Assembly (NCBI GenBank): GCA_028551475.1
Contig: CM052355.1
Span: forward strand, 10,044,001 to 10,108,000
Length of the DNA stretch: 64,000 nt
Source of the DNA: Casuarina equisetifolia
Lineage: Eukaryota > Streptophyta > Magnoliopsida > Fagales > Casuarinaceae
Reading direction: 5' to 3'
Each line of letters begins with the position of its first letter. Positions within the stretch are counted from its first letter, which is position 1. The notes beneath the pieces are model-generated. The model had not been told where the DNA came from and ran no database searches. It saw only the letters and a list, made by a program, of their open reading frames with translations. The translations under genes were made by a program, and so were the position numbers. This document shows, in pieces, positions 52,800 through 64,000 of this stretch.

Positions 52800-53340
52800 A
52801 TGTTCAAGAATAGAAGGATCTTTGAAGAAACGAAGTTCCGTTTTTCTCAAGGAAGAATGGAGCTTGCTGGCTTTGCTAATCCTTTGATGTAATTCTCATG
52901 TCGGAGTGGTGACTTTTTAAGGGGAGTTAATTTGAAAATTTGGTCCATTTCTTTCATTTGTTAAATATTTTCCGAAGACATTGGAGGGGTATTTTTGCAA
53001 TACTATATTTGTTTCTTACTGCTATTTAGGATCTCTTCTTGGTTAAGATCGTAGGCCGATCCTTATGACCTGGCCAAACGATCCTTATGAACACTAGCGA
53101 CTTAATCAAGGAAGTTGCTAGTGACCAACACTCGTCGAAGTCGTTTTTGGCAAAACTTTCGCTCTGGCTTTGTGCATATTTTCACAGAGCATCAAAAGAC
53201 AAGTCGGGTCTTCTAAGAGCTACTGTGTAACAGTAAAAACATACTAAACTAGTTCACAAACCACGGACCCATTAAAGCAAATACAACAGTGTCAACTGCT
53301 CCTATAAACTCAACTCTTATGCTTACATTCATGAAAATTC
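52800..53340. other. Actin 3' flank, convergent with the ENTH gene
   Basis: Holds the 3'UTRs of the convergently transcribed actin (+) and ENTH (-) genes. No other feature was seen. Confidence 0.5.
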
Positions 53341-54510
53341 TCATTTAGTGGTAGATAGCAGAGATGATAAAGTCTGATTTGCAGTATTACTAAATGGATG
53401 ATCTTCTGCGGCATATCCCTCTCCGAAAGCTAGCCAGGAGTCTGAATCATCTTCTTCCTCTTTTAGCACTGGGTTGATATACTGATAAATTTGTTGTTCT
53501 CTGCTAGTCCCTTCCTTGACTGAGGAATTGCTGGAGGCCAATAACTCATTTTTGTGATGTCGGTGATCGTTGTAGCAAGAGTTAGACCTCCCGAATGCTT
53601 TGAAGGATGAGTTTTTCAAGGCTGTATCTGGCGAGGACTGGGGACCGAAGCTCCCAAATCCTTGAATTCCATGTGTTATCTTTTGAGCTGTAGCTCTCTC
53701 TTCCATCAGAAATGGCTCACTTTCGAGAAGCTTCAGCACCCTCTCAGATAAGTTCGCGACGCTCGAGCCCCAGTCGAAACTGCACGTAAAAATGTAAAAT
53801 GAAAAATTAAGGGAAGCTTTTTGGAACTCTAATTATTGGACGAAGATAGTGAATGGATACGAGTAGAGAGATCTATGCATGCCGACCCTCCCTCGTCGAC
53901 GTATTGAAAGCTTCCCATCTCCTTGATAGCATGTCTATTGCCCTGAAAATCCTCAGCAACTCTGCGTGGTCCATGGGTTAGAAGGTGTTCCAATAGAATT
54001 AGAGCCTTGTAAGAAACTCGCCAGTTCTTTCTATCAAATTTCGACAGCCTGAATTTATAACCAAAAGACATGAAAAAAGATTCGCTGCAACGGAGCAGGG
54101 GAAAGAATGGATCAGTTAAATCAAAGAATAAGAGAGTTGGAGACCTTTTGTGTAGAATCTCCGTAATTCTCCAATAATCATCAACTTCAAAGGCAGCCCG
54201 AGATATTATTCTCATGGTACGTGTGTCCTGTGGCCAAGCATGTCCATTTGTGGCTTCTTCTGTCAATCTATTAACCCCACCCACAAGAACCCACATCAGA
54301 AAATTCTACTCTCACATTTAAATGCATGAACCATTTCAAGAGAATTTTTTTTACCGAAATAAGCAGATAAAAGGCCGAATAAACTTACAATTCTGCAGGT
54401 GTGATGTCTGTCAGCGCTAATCTGGCGTTTTTTATCTTCTCTGTGCAGAATAAGGAAGCTTGCCTCTTGAATTCATGGAAATAATCACTTCCCATGTTGC
54501 TGTTGTTCAT
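53341..54510 (-). CDS. ENTH-domain (epsin-like) protein
   Basis: Four exons on the minus strand (54389-54510, 54145-54267, 53887-54048, 53341-53779) join in phase to 281 residues. The N-terminal ENTH domain (about residues 10-150: DYFHEFKRQASLF, ALTDITPAELLTEEATNG, RAAFEVDDYWRITEILHKR, KFDRKNWRVSYKALILLEHL, GSFQYVDEGGFDWGSSVANL) binds phosphoinositides and links membranes to clathrin-coat machinery. The C-terminal half is Ser/Asn-rich and low-complexity, with an acidic patch LKEEEDDSDSWLAFGEGY. It lacks the long DPW/NPF-rich tail of large epsins, so it belongs with the short plant ENTH proteins. Two in-frame ATGs (54510 and 54495) are possible starts; the second, giving MGSDYFHEF, better matches the family. 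Intron 2 (54049-54144) is 96 nt with no stop. The ENTH call is firm; the specific cargo is unknown. Confidence 0.9.
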
Positions 54511-57500
54511 GGAAGTCTCAACAAACCTCTGAGATAAGGGTAATGGTGATAAAACTCATGAGTTGTTCTTTTGTAAGGCTAATCAACGTACGTCAGAGGT
54601 GCAACCACTCCATTGTTTATTGCAATGAGCCTCCAACTGTTCTCTAAAGGTGGGTTTGCATATGTAATGAGGAGAAAAATGGGACACATGTACGGATATG
54701 GTAAGGCAGAGGAAAATAAAAAATGGCCTTCCGCTTTTAATTGGAATGATATGAAAACATGGTGCCACTGACATGGAAATTTCCGAGTGAAGTTTGGTAA
54801 GTCCACCTTCCTCTTAAGGCCAATCTTTTTTTTCAACTTTTGGAGGAATGGCTTCAAAAATTAGTTGCAAACAAGGTAATGCAATTCTGTCCGAAAAGGT
54901 GGGCAGCTCTATGATGCAATCCTAAGTCTTTATGTCTTAGGTATGTTCCTTGTCTACCTACTTCACAATCACAATTTGTTCGGTTTCGTAACATGGTGGT
55001 AACTTGTGACTCTGAGGGAAAGAATTTGCTAATTATTTCTCATCTGGAGAGACCATACCTCTAACGAAAAGCCTTAGCTCTCTGGGTATGCAGGACCTTC
55101 TAATTACTGACGCATTGTCTAAAACCATGCCGTTTAGATTGCACACCGAAGCAGGGGCAACAAAGTGGGAACAAAGCACAATGATATTGCTTTGAACGAT
55201 AATGTGGAGTTTACTAAATAAATAAATAAAAATTAAGAAAAGGGGCCTTTGGGAGATTTAATCATCATGGAGTTTCAAGGGATATAGGTCTTGAGGCCAG
55301 TAGGCCTTTCGAGGGACGTTCCAGGATTCAAGATTTGGCGAATTGGGGATGGAAAGTTGATTTAAGATGGCAGGGAAAAGAGTAATCGGAAAAGAATCCA
55401 TCGCCATCTAAATTGTAACATCTTCAAGGGTGCTCTTGGTGCGACCTAATGCCTTCTAGTGGAAGTGGGTCAGGTCAATCTCCAAAAATACAAGAGCCAC
55501 TAGAGGACGTTAAGTGGGTCAGCCGATCATGAAGAGAAGGCGAGCAGAGCATGATAAGGCTGGAACACCACTGCCCAAAGGTTCTTACTGGCTGACCCCA
55601 AGGGGTAGATCATGGCTTGCAAAGACAAGCTTCAAACCTCCAAAATTTTCTTAATGCAAAACCACCTGAAAGAAAAAAATGTCTATACCCGAATGCCTAA
55701 TCAGGTGTTGACTTTTCATTCTCCCGTAGTGCAGCGCGTCGAGAAGGCCCAGGAAGACCGCAACGCTCTTCCAGATGAACTACCATACTCAAGTACAAGT
55801 TTTCCACCTTCGAGTTTGGTATCCCACAGAAATGAGGGCAAGCTCCCAAAGCATATTCGGAGTGCTCGACGGACTCACCTTGGATCCAGGAATTTCACAC
55901 AGTTGACAGATATCTCGATCATTGGGATGCCAAGCCAGTTGCACAGAAACACTAACTCAACATCGAAGCACCACTTGCGAACAGGTAGATAGTTGCAAGG
56001 CAGTTTTCTAACGTAACAAGAAACACAGCCACCACAAGATGTCGTTTCTAAAAAGGTGTTGATATATGTAAGGCAACTATAGATACATTACTAGAATTAG
56101 TGCTAAGATAATTTTCTGAATATTCTTTTTTATTCATTGTATTTATTATTATTTTTTCTTAGATTAAGACTCTAAGTCCATAAATGTGGACAGCTTTATG
56201 TACATTTGAATATATCATAATACAACATTATTCATACACTCTCGTTGCCTTCTCTCTCCCATTCTGCCCATATTTTTCCCTTCTTACGAAAGGGATAAGG
56301 AAGGAGATCCACCAAATTGACTAATGAAAAATAAGAAGATAAAAGATTAATCCAACCTTGATTCTCTCTAAAACCTCTACAAAATAGAGAGGAAAAAGAT
56401 GGAAGAGGTGAAAAAATTCCTCTATTAAATTTAATAAGAAGCTTAGGCGTGATCTCATTGCCAAAATTTCCACAAAGAAACTGCATATTAAAGTAATATA
56501 ACTCTTCAATTAGATGTTATGGAAAAGCTTCCTTGCAAGAGCTTTGGTAAACCTGCAGTAGCCTTATTTTGGAAAGTGCAGCGATGATATATCTCTATCA
56601 TCCTGATGAAGCAAAACAAAAAGTTCACAAAGTATATAATATGATGCTAGTTCAAAAAAAAAAAAAAAAGATGGATGATCTACCACTTGAAGATCCTTTA
56701 CATATTAGAGGTTGGCTAGCAAATTGATTTACTTGACTCTTACCATACTTGACATCACTTTTTTAGTTTAGCTACTTAGTCAATTTATACATGCTTTGAA
56801 GTAATCACTTATGGAAGCATCATTGAAAGTGACTAGAAATCAAAAGAGTTGTCTAGGTTTTGGCCTCATATTTTCATCTACCTCAAGATTCAAATTATGA
56901 GCTTTTTGCAACTCATATTACAACAAATGCCTTATGATGAGGAAAGTTACAACTAGTTTTTATGACTCAGATTACAACATATGTATATAAAAGCATTCAC
57001 CATTAATGTCTATTTTATCCATAAAGCTGATAGCTAGAAATAAATATCTTAATCTAATTTCATTAATAAGAATGAATATGAAAATGGATACAATTTGACT
57101 ATCATAATTCTATTATAATCATTCCTTGTAGCCATGATAGCTAACTTAGGAAATCTTGAAAATGGAAGGGAAGAAATGATACCTCATAAGAAAATGACTT
57201 ATCCTTTGTCGCACATTATTGAAGATAACTACAAAGCAAAGACAAAAGTGTCATTGTTACTCAAAAAGTAACTTTCTTAGCAGTAACCATGAACAAAAAT
57301 TACTTAGTAACTTCATCTTAGTCACTAGGCATACCATCTTACAAACCTCAACTTTAAGTTTTTATGTATCTTTAAAGAATTAGTGATACAATAGATTGAG
57401 AAATGTTCTTTTTTTTTTTTTCCTAATAAGATAAGTATATAGAGGAACATATCCAAATATTATTCTAGGTGCCAAAGCCATAACCTATCCTCCAAGATAA

Positions 57501-58239
57501 CAAAAACATAATTCCCAAATCTGATAAAGAAAAATAGGATGTTATAGTAGGGGCATTTTCTTGCTTTCATGCTTAACCACACCCAAATACTAAGATCCAA
57601 CAGCTCAGTCTAACAAGTAGAATGGAATTATAGTTGAAGTTACTTCACACTTTCTTCAAAAGCTCCAAAAAGTCTATGCTTTTCATAAATGTTGGGATTA
57701 CTAGAGATATATACTTTTTTGTTGGATCAAAAGCATGAGGACAAGGAACATAAAGAAAAGAAAAGAAAAAAAAAAAGAGCCCAGAAACATGAGTCACATT
57801 AAGCATTACCAACATTACACCATAAAGGAGCTAAAATTTTGAAATAATATGACAACATTGCTATTTCTTTGTAGCCACTCTTTTAAGTTCATATATTGCT
57901 TATAACACTTCTTAGGCTTAACAATAATTCAACTCAACTTCAAATGTTTATACTTTGTTCGAATTTCACAAGGTTAGCAAAAGACAATCCTATAATAAGC
58001 ATATTGTGCCTTGATTTTATTATATTATCTTTTATGAGGGGATAGATTCTCCTTCCATAGAGTTTAAAGCCTAAAGAGAAACTATGATTGAAGAAATCAA
58101 TAATGACACACAATTTTGTCAATGATAGCTCTTTTATTATTAAAGCAAACCAAGATCTAGGGTTTTTAAACATTGTGGGAGCTTTCTTGTGCCTAGGAAA
58201 GAGAAAAATCACACATCAAATTGAATAAATTGAAAAATG
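54511..58239. other. Gene-poor, AT-rich region
   Basis: No gene recognised. A + strand open frame of 126 codons at 55612-55992 has no known relatives, and its composition is not convincing. The region contains poly-A (56656-56669) and poly-T (57410-57421) runs and is probably repeat-derived. Confidence 0.4.
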
Positions 58240-60633
58240 AAAAGTTTTGAAAAACTAGAGATAAGATGAGCGTAGGCTTTGGGTACTTATTATTAGGTTT
58301 TATATTATTATTGGACTTGTTAGATAATTAGGTTTTATTCTATTACTTCCTTTAAATAAGGTCTAAGATTTGAAACAATCAAATCTTAGTCATGCTAGGA
58401 ATTCAAAACACATTCATATTGGGCCAAGAGTTTAGTTAATTTAATAGGAAGTAAGGACAAGAAAAAATAAGTGACTTGCTTTGTGATTAAAACTTTAATA
58501 TCAACCTTCATCACAAAAGAGAGAGAAGAAGTTGTTTCTTTTAATTTTCGTTTTCTTTTTGTTTCATCCAAGACAAGCAATATTTCAATTATTGGGCTTT
58601 TATCTATGTTCATTTTTTAATAAATATATTTTTCTATGGTCCTTTAGACTTTTATTAATAGGTCATTATTTTGCAATAATTTCACTAGCATACTTTTCCA
58701 ATGAGATCAATGCATATTTCCTAACCTTTTGAACATCATGTGGCATGCTTTAAAGATTTATGATTTCATATTTTTTGTTGTTATTATAAAAGAATTATAA
58801 ACAACTCAAGTATGCTACGACCAATGCTACAAAAGAGTAGTTCAATTGAGAATTTATCATGAACAGGGCAATTGTTGACCCATTTACTATTTATGCTTTT
58901 TCATTTCTAGGTTTATTCATGTGTATGTTTACATTCGTGGCTTATGTTTGTTGGATTGAATGACAACAATGACCTATGAATGAGCTTTTTGTATCCAAAA
59001 TTCCATATCAAATAAAAAAAAATGCACAGTAGGGGTTGGAAAGGAACATTCTTGGAAGAAATTCAAAGGCCTCAAGGATCATGATCTTTAAAGGTTCATT
59101 ATTCTTAAGGGTTTATGAAAAAAAATTATTATTGATATTTTATTAGACAATCTTAATCCTCAAGGTGTGACAATTGGTATTAGAGATACAAAATCCTAAG
59201 TCATATGGGAGGGGTTAGAACCATCCACAAGTTATGGTAGAAACAATTCAAGAATTAAAGGTTTGTTTTTTAGAGATAAAGAATGTGCTGAGCACAAAGA
59301 CAAAGGAGATCAATAACAAATTTAAGAAAATGGATAACAAATTCGACAAATTGAATGGGATTTAACAAATTCAAACAACTTCAAAAGGACACCATTAAAA
59401 AAAACAAGAAGATGATGTCACAATTGATGAAGTGAGTGTCTTACTAGAAGACAATATTGTAGTAGGAGACAACATTATGGTGGGAGCTAGTGTCATCATG
59501 AAAGTCAACATTGCAATGGAATGTGGCATTTGTAGCAAACAACATTGCAACACAAGATGACAAAATGATAATTTTGACTAAATCACTAGTTAATTCAGTT
59601 GTTCCAATGTTGGGGAACTTGCAACAAGTCAAAAAATTGAATCATCAATCTTTTTACTTGTTACAATCAAAGAAAAGTCATTACCATAAGAAAGAATGCA
59701 TGACACAATCATTAATTAGTTTTTTGATTTCCCATGTGAAATCAATAAGTTGGCTTTTGGCAAGATGGAACCAAATGGATTTCTAAGTGCTTTTATCCTC
59801 CTTTGAATTGGACAATTGCTATCCCTTTTTTCTAGTATTCTTGCTACCTTGCCAGACTTTACTCATCAAGGATGACTACTAGAAATTAATTAACATTCAA
59901 TACTTTATCAATCCTTTATCAATCCTTAAGAGCATGGAAAAGGAATGGTTTGTCAAAGCTTAGGAAAGACAAGATGAGCTTAGACTTTAAGTATTTATTA
60001 TCAATTTTTATATTATTTTTTGGCTTTTAAAATAATTAAGTTTTATTTTTTATTATTTTCTTTAAATAAGATCTAAGGTTTAAAATAGTTAAAGCTTAGT
60101 CAATCCATAACCTAATTATAATGGTCTAAGAGTTAGGTCCATTTAATAGAAAGTAAGAGACTATGAACAAGACTCATAGACTACCATTAAGATACTATTA
60201 TGATAAAATAAAACTTTTATGTAAGGTTGCCACTAATACCAACATCATTAAAAGGACATTAAACCCTTTAGCATTATATGAAATGTTAGTACTGAAAGAA
60301 GACTCCAACACTCAATAACCAAGACTTCCTGAATCTCCTCCTTCCTCTCCCTTTTATAAGAAGACTGAGGGCTTAGGCTTGAAGCATGACTTGGCCTACT
60401 ACAATAAGTCCATAACATAAGAATAACAAAAAGTAGTGAATTTTTTTGTGATTAAAACTTTGGTATCAACCTTTACAAAATAAAGAACTTAGGGTTTTAA
60501 TTTTACAAGCCTTTTCATTGATTTTTCTATTTTTAAGAAATTTTGTTTAGAATTGACTTTTCATCCAATTGTTTTTACTTTTTAGTATTTACTATAGTTC
60601 TAAGAACACATCCTTAATCCTTGAAATGTGACA
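58240..60633 (+). mobile_element. Short non-autonomous LTR retrotransposon
   Basis: Two diverged LTRs (about 58240-59172 and 59951-60633) share a start-region phrase (AAGATGAGC...GGTTTTATATT-like), a middle phrase GTGATTAAAACTTT then ATCAACCTT, and the end TGTGACA. Right after the first LTR, TGGTATTAGAGA (59175-59186) matches the tRNA-iMet PBS at 10 of 12 positions. A purine-rich tract (GGAAAAGGAATGG, about 59937-59948) sits just before the second LTR. The ~780-bp interior holds a gag-like start, MVETIQELKV then ENNKFKKMDNKFDKLN-type coiled-coil text, interrupted by stops; no RT or integrase was seen. It is old (the LTRs clearly differ) and non-autonomous. The left boundary is uncertain. Confidence 0.6.
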
Positions 60634-62039
60634 TGATGTGAGAGGAAAGCTACATGTTGTTCAATCTTCTTTTATGAGACATAAAGAATATTGCATAAAC
60701 TAAGCCATATGGTATAATTAGAATAACGACAACCAAGACTTCCACCAACATCCACATAGACCCCATTGTCACTTGGAGAATTTCTATGCATATTGGTTTA
60801 TTGCTTCTCAAGTTTTCAATGCTTGCATTCATGTCCCCCTTTCATAGGAGAAAAACTCTCATCAATTAAAGTCTAACTTGATTCAATTAATAACATCTAG
60901 CTCATAATTTGAATATCAAACATTTTATTCTCAATATCTACTTTTTTATTCAAATAATAATCTTATTCTTAACAACTGAAAAGACAAAAGCATTTATCTT
61001 TCTAAAAATCATACTTAATCCATTTCTTTATTCTTTTGTCAACATTAGTAATATAGTTATAGACTAAAGAGATGTTTATGAAGAACAAAAAATCTTACCT
61101 AACCCATTTCTTTATTTTTTTTTATCAACATTGGTAATATAGTTAAAGAATATTAATGGGTAGATACTTACTTATCAAACCCTTAGAAAAAATGGTTGGT
61201 CTATGTCAATATGGAAAGCAAACTGCCATTTTTAATGAATTACAAATGATATATGGGTGGAGACTTGTATGAGATTGGAAAAAATGCCACAATTAATAAT
61301 GCAAACTTACACTTCCATAAAAAAGAATGCCACTAATTGTTTTGACGGATTACACAATGTAATCCAAAACATAAGCTCAAGGAAAACATAATCAATATGC
61401 AACAACAATGAATAGAACTCTTCTCCTTTTGTTGACATCTACTCTAGATGTCATGTCTGCTTTTTTCTTCTAAGGTAGGTGGCGTCAACTCTCTGACCCA
61501 CTCTCATGCTTCCTAAGGTTTGAAATGGTGAAAAGAGAGTGCTACAATAGTTTTTATGGTCTACACTTTACTTCCATTCTTCTTATAATTCTTAGGACTT
61601 AGTTCCCTTTATGGAAAGGTTTGGAGGAAGCTAACCTACATGGAATTGGTCAAAGGATGCTTAAATGGCACCCATTTATAGCTTTTCTCACGCCCCCTTC
61701 ATGTGGTGACTAGAATAAAAGCTTGAAAACAAGATTTTTTTTTTCTTAATGAAATAGAGATAATGACCTTCTCATTTATATTGATAAAACAAATGAATTG
61801 AAATGTCACACTTGCTAGAAAGATACATAAGGCAAGGCAGCATAATACATAACCCTTCATAATATAAACTCAATGGATGGGTGCAAAACTTTAAAAAAAT
61901 AAAAACATAATCAACTAGCATAGATGTGTAGCCATTAGTGAAAAATAAAATATCACATTGATTAAAACTTAACATAAAGTGAAATTAACTATGTTCAAAG
62001 GAGTATATAATGTTTAAGGCTTAGTTGATCTTCTTATGA
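60634..62039. other. AT-rich, repeat-derived region
   Basis: No gene recognised. A phrase including CCCATTTCTTTATT then TCAACATT and GTAATATAGTTA occurs at about 61018 and again near 61100. Confidence 0.35.
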
Positions 62040-63070
62040 AATTTTCTTGCATAAACTTGATAAAGAGTCGAGAGTTGAAAAAACTTGCAATCCTATTATT
62101 GATGTCTAAAATTAGCCAATCCATCAATTAAGAAATTTGTTTCGTAAAACACATGAGATACTTGAACATTGGCATAAATGTAACCAGAACATTAATGTAG
62201 CTTATAAGCCAACTTCCAAGGAGTAAAGCAAATTCCTTTTACGCACTGAATCATAAACTAAGAGTGTTTTTATCTTTGACAACACAATTCGCTTATGATG
62301 GCATATTTCTAGACCTTTAAGTAAAGCTAGGGCCTCTACCATTGTACTATCTTTATTTTAAAAAATTAACTGCATATGCCAAGACCACACTTCCCTTCTA
62401 ATCACACACCATTCCCCTTCCCGCACATGCACCATTAATACAAGATCCATATATATTAAACTTTAGAAAGTCTATAGCATGTCATTTCTAATGAACCATT
62501 CTACCTCTAGTGATAATAGGTCCTAAACTAGGAATATGTAAAACTTTTAATTGTGTACAATCAATCATAAATGGAAATTTTTTACCTTTAAAGGATCCCA
62601 TTAATAGTCTTCCATTAGAGATCGCTCCTCTTATCAACATTGGTAAGTGAAATCCTTACTTCAAACTAAGGACAATATTGCTAGCCAACCAAATACCCCA
62701 CATAATATGACAACCCACCAATGCTATGACTATACCTATATGTGATGAGTCACTAGCCTCCCTAAATCAATCAATGAGAAGATTTGAGATTTTATCTCAC
62801 ATGATCAATATTTGTAAAATATTACAAAAATGTTGCCATAAGCCCTTAAACAACTTTCCATGGCAAAAAAAAAAAAAATGATCAATTGACTCATAATGAG
62901 GTTGAACTCAACATACACATGTGGATACTAGCAAAAAAACTCACCTTTGTACATTTTTATCCATGGGAAACCCATTGTTTTATCATCCACCATGTAAAGA
63001 AACCAATCTTAGTAGGTAAATAAAATACTTATTCTAAATGAATTTGCTCCAAATCAGCTTTTTGCCATGC
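62040..63070 (-). pseudogene. LINE 3' end: zinc-binding RT tail and RNase H domain
   Basis: The minus strand, read with frameshifts, shows the end of a plant LINE ORF2-type frame. At about 63070-62650 there is reverse-transcriptase zinc-binding-like text (a worn PHVYVEFNLIMSQLI for C..C....H, then SHIGIVIALVGCHIMWGIWL, the usual ...ALWxIWxxRN position). At about 62475-62105 there is an RNase H domain with GSCINGACAGRGMV, then MVEALALLKGLEICHHKRIV, then VSHVFYETNFLIDGLANF at its end (HV.RE.N..AD.LA). Many stops and frameshifts show it is dead. Confidence 0.6.
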
Positions 63071-63479
63071 ACCCACTAATGTTCATGCACCAAGGTAGCA
63101 AGAAAAGACCTATTGGACATAAGCTTAAAGGTTAATTTATCTAGCTCATTGGTGAGAGTAATTTGATAAGCTTGTTCTCTCTATTATGGAGATAAAAATA
63201 ATTCTTAAAACCTTAAATCTAACATTCCCTCTTCAATACTTTTATGATTATCTTTAAAAGATGAAAACCATAGAATCTCTTATAGCCATTTGTCTATTGA
63301 TAACTTTATTTTTATAGAGTTATTTTACCTATTTTAGGTAATAAATAACTTTAATAATTGTAAGAAAACATTTGAACTTCTCTTTATTTACCTAAATTTA
63401 TCTTATTTATGTAACACAAGGAGGCAAGGAGAAAAGGAATGAACATGAAGAGCCTAATGTTTATTGTGTAACAAAATCA
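63071..63479. other. AT-rich, no feature
   Basis: Probably further LINE or repeat remains; nothing firm was seen. Confidence 0.35.
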
Positions 63480-64000
63480 TAATATCAAGATCAAAAGAGT
63501 CAAGATGGGCTTGAGCTTTGAATGATTGTTATTAGATTTTATTGTTATTGAGTTTTCTAAATAATTAGAAAACCTAATCATATTAAGAGTTCAAAGCCTA
63601 ATTAAATTAGGAGTTCAAAACCTAATTAAATTAAGAGTTCAAAACCCAATTATTTTAGATCTCTAAAACCTAATTCTACTAGGACAAGAGTAGGTTTAAA
63701 CCTAACCCTATTTAAGAGGAGAGAAGAGGCAAAAGAAAGGGGAAGAGAAAATTGAGCACAACTCAAGAAAAAGGCCAAGAATTCAAGGTTTTCTTGAAGA
63801 GAAGACAAAAAGGGTGACAGACTTCTTGTTCTTGGATTCAAGATGCCTTCTTTATTTCTTATTACTATTCTTCCTCATTATTTCTTTATGTTTTAGTTTA
63901 TTTTTGTTAGAGCTACGATGTAACCTAATTATGATGGTATGAATCTTATAATTATTATGTTTTGCAAGATATTTTGTTTATGTGAAGTTACATATTACTG
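63480..64000 (+). mobile_element. Partial LTR related to the 58-60 kb element
   Basis: From about 63496 the sequence (AAGATGGGCTTGAGCTTTGA, then TTATTAGATTTTAT, then AAATAATTA) aligns with the starts of both LTRs of the 58.2-60.6 kb element. It continues to the window edge and contains a 24-bp minisatellite. Confidence 0.35.
63587..63658 (+). repeat. 24-bp minisatellite, three copies
   Basis: Three units start GAGTTCAAA at 63587, 63611 and 63635, differing by a few bases. A direct repeat without spacers. Confidence 0.8.

Noticed and set aside
55612-55992. 126-codon + strand frame
   Set aside because: No domain, no splice context and no promoter; it lies in a repeat-rich area.
63587-63658. 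Possible CRISPR-like direct repeats
   Set aside because: Units are contiguous with no spacers, imperfect, and in a plant LTR context; it is a minisatellite.

Overview
The window is nuclear DNA from a flowering plant, most likely a woody dicot-type genome. The evidence is GT-AG introns of roughly 70 bp to 1.5 kb, AT-rich intergenic DNA full of decayed retroelements, and plant-specific gene families (FLZ zinc finger, SBT1 subtilase, plant actin with a leader intron, very-long-chain enoyl-CoA reductase, LEA_3). The species cannot be named from the sequence alone. Exon boundaries were worked out by hand from splice consensus, reading phase and family knowledge; no alignment was run.

Layout. 0.5-0.7 kb (-): 3' exon of a LEA_3/SAG21-type gene with no visible first exon, followed by SINE-like and tandem-repeat DNA. 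5.5-6.1 kb (+): complete two-exon FLZ zinc-finger gene. 6.1-10.9 kb: decayed LTR-type repeats. 12.3-18.5 kb (+): complete 15-exon ARID-PHD chromatin gene. 24.1-26.5 kb (+): intronless subtilase (SBT1.5 type). 29.1-31.4 kb: LTR-like unit, copia gag remnant and a SINE. 32.1-39.0 kb (-): HSP70 array with one open gene lacking the EEVD tail, one broken copy split by an insertion, and one stray first exon. 40.6 and 42.9-43.6 kb: unrecognised coding-like pieces. 44.8-48.4 kb (+): enoyl-CoA reductase (ECR/CER10). 50.0-52.8 kb (+): actin with leader intron. 53.3-54.5 kb (-): ENTH-domain (epsin-like) gene. 54.5-64 kb: gene-poor, AT-rich DNA with a short LTR element that keeps both LTRs and a primer-binding site, plus a LINE tail.

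The intact genes are ordinary single-copy housekeeping or regulatory genes that happen to be neighbours: SnRK1 signalling, chromatin reading, apoplastic proteolysis, wax/sphingolipid acyl elongation, cytoskeleton and membrane trafficking. No operon-like or metabolic cluster is evident. The most informative regions are the decaying HSP70 array, in which the only open copy has lost its co-chaperone-binding tail, and several recent tandem duplications of 82-190 bp, including two inside one ECR intron. I found no clear sign of a wholly new system.
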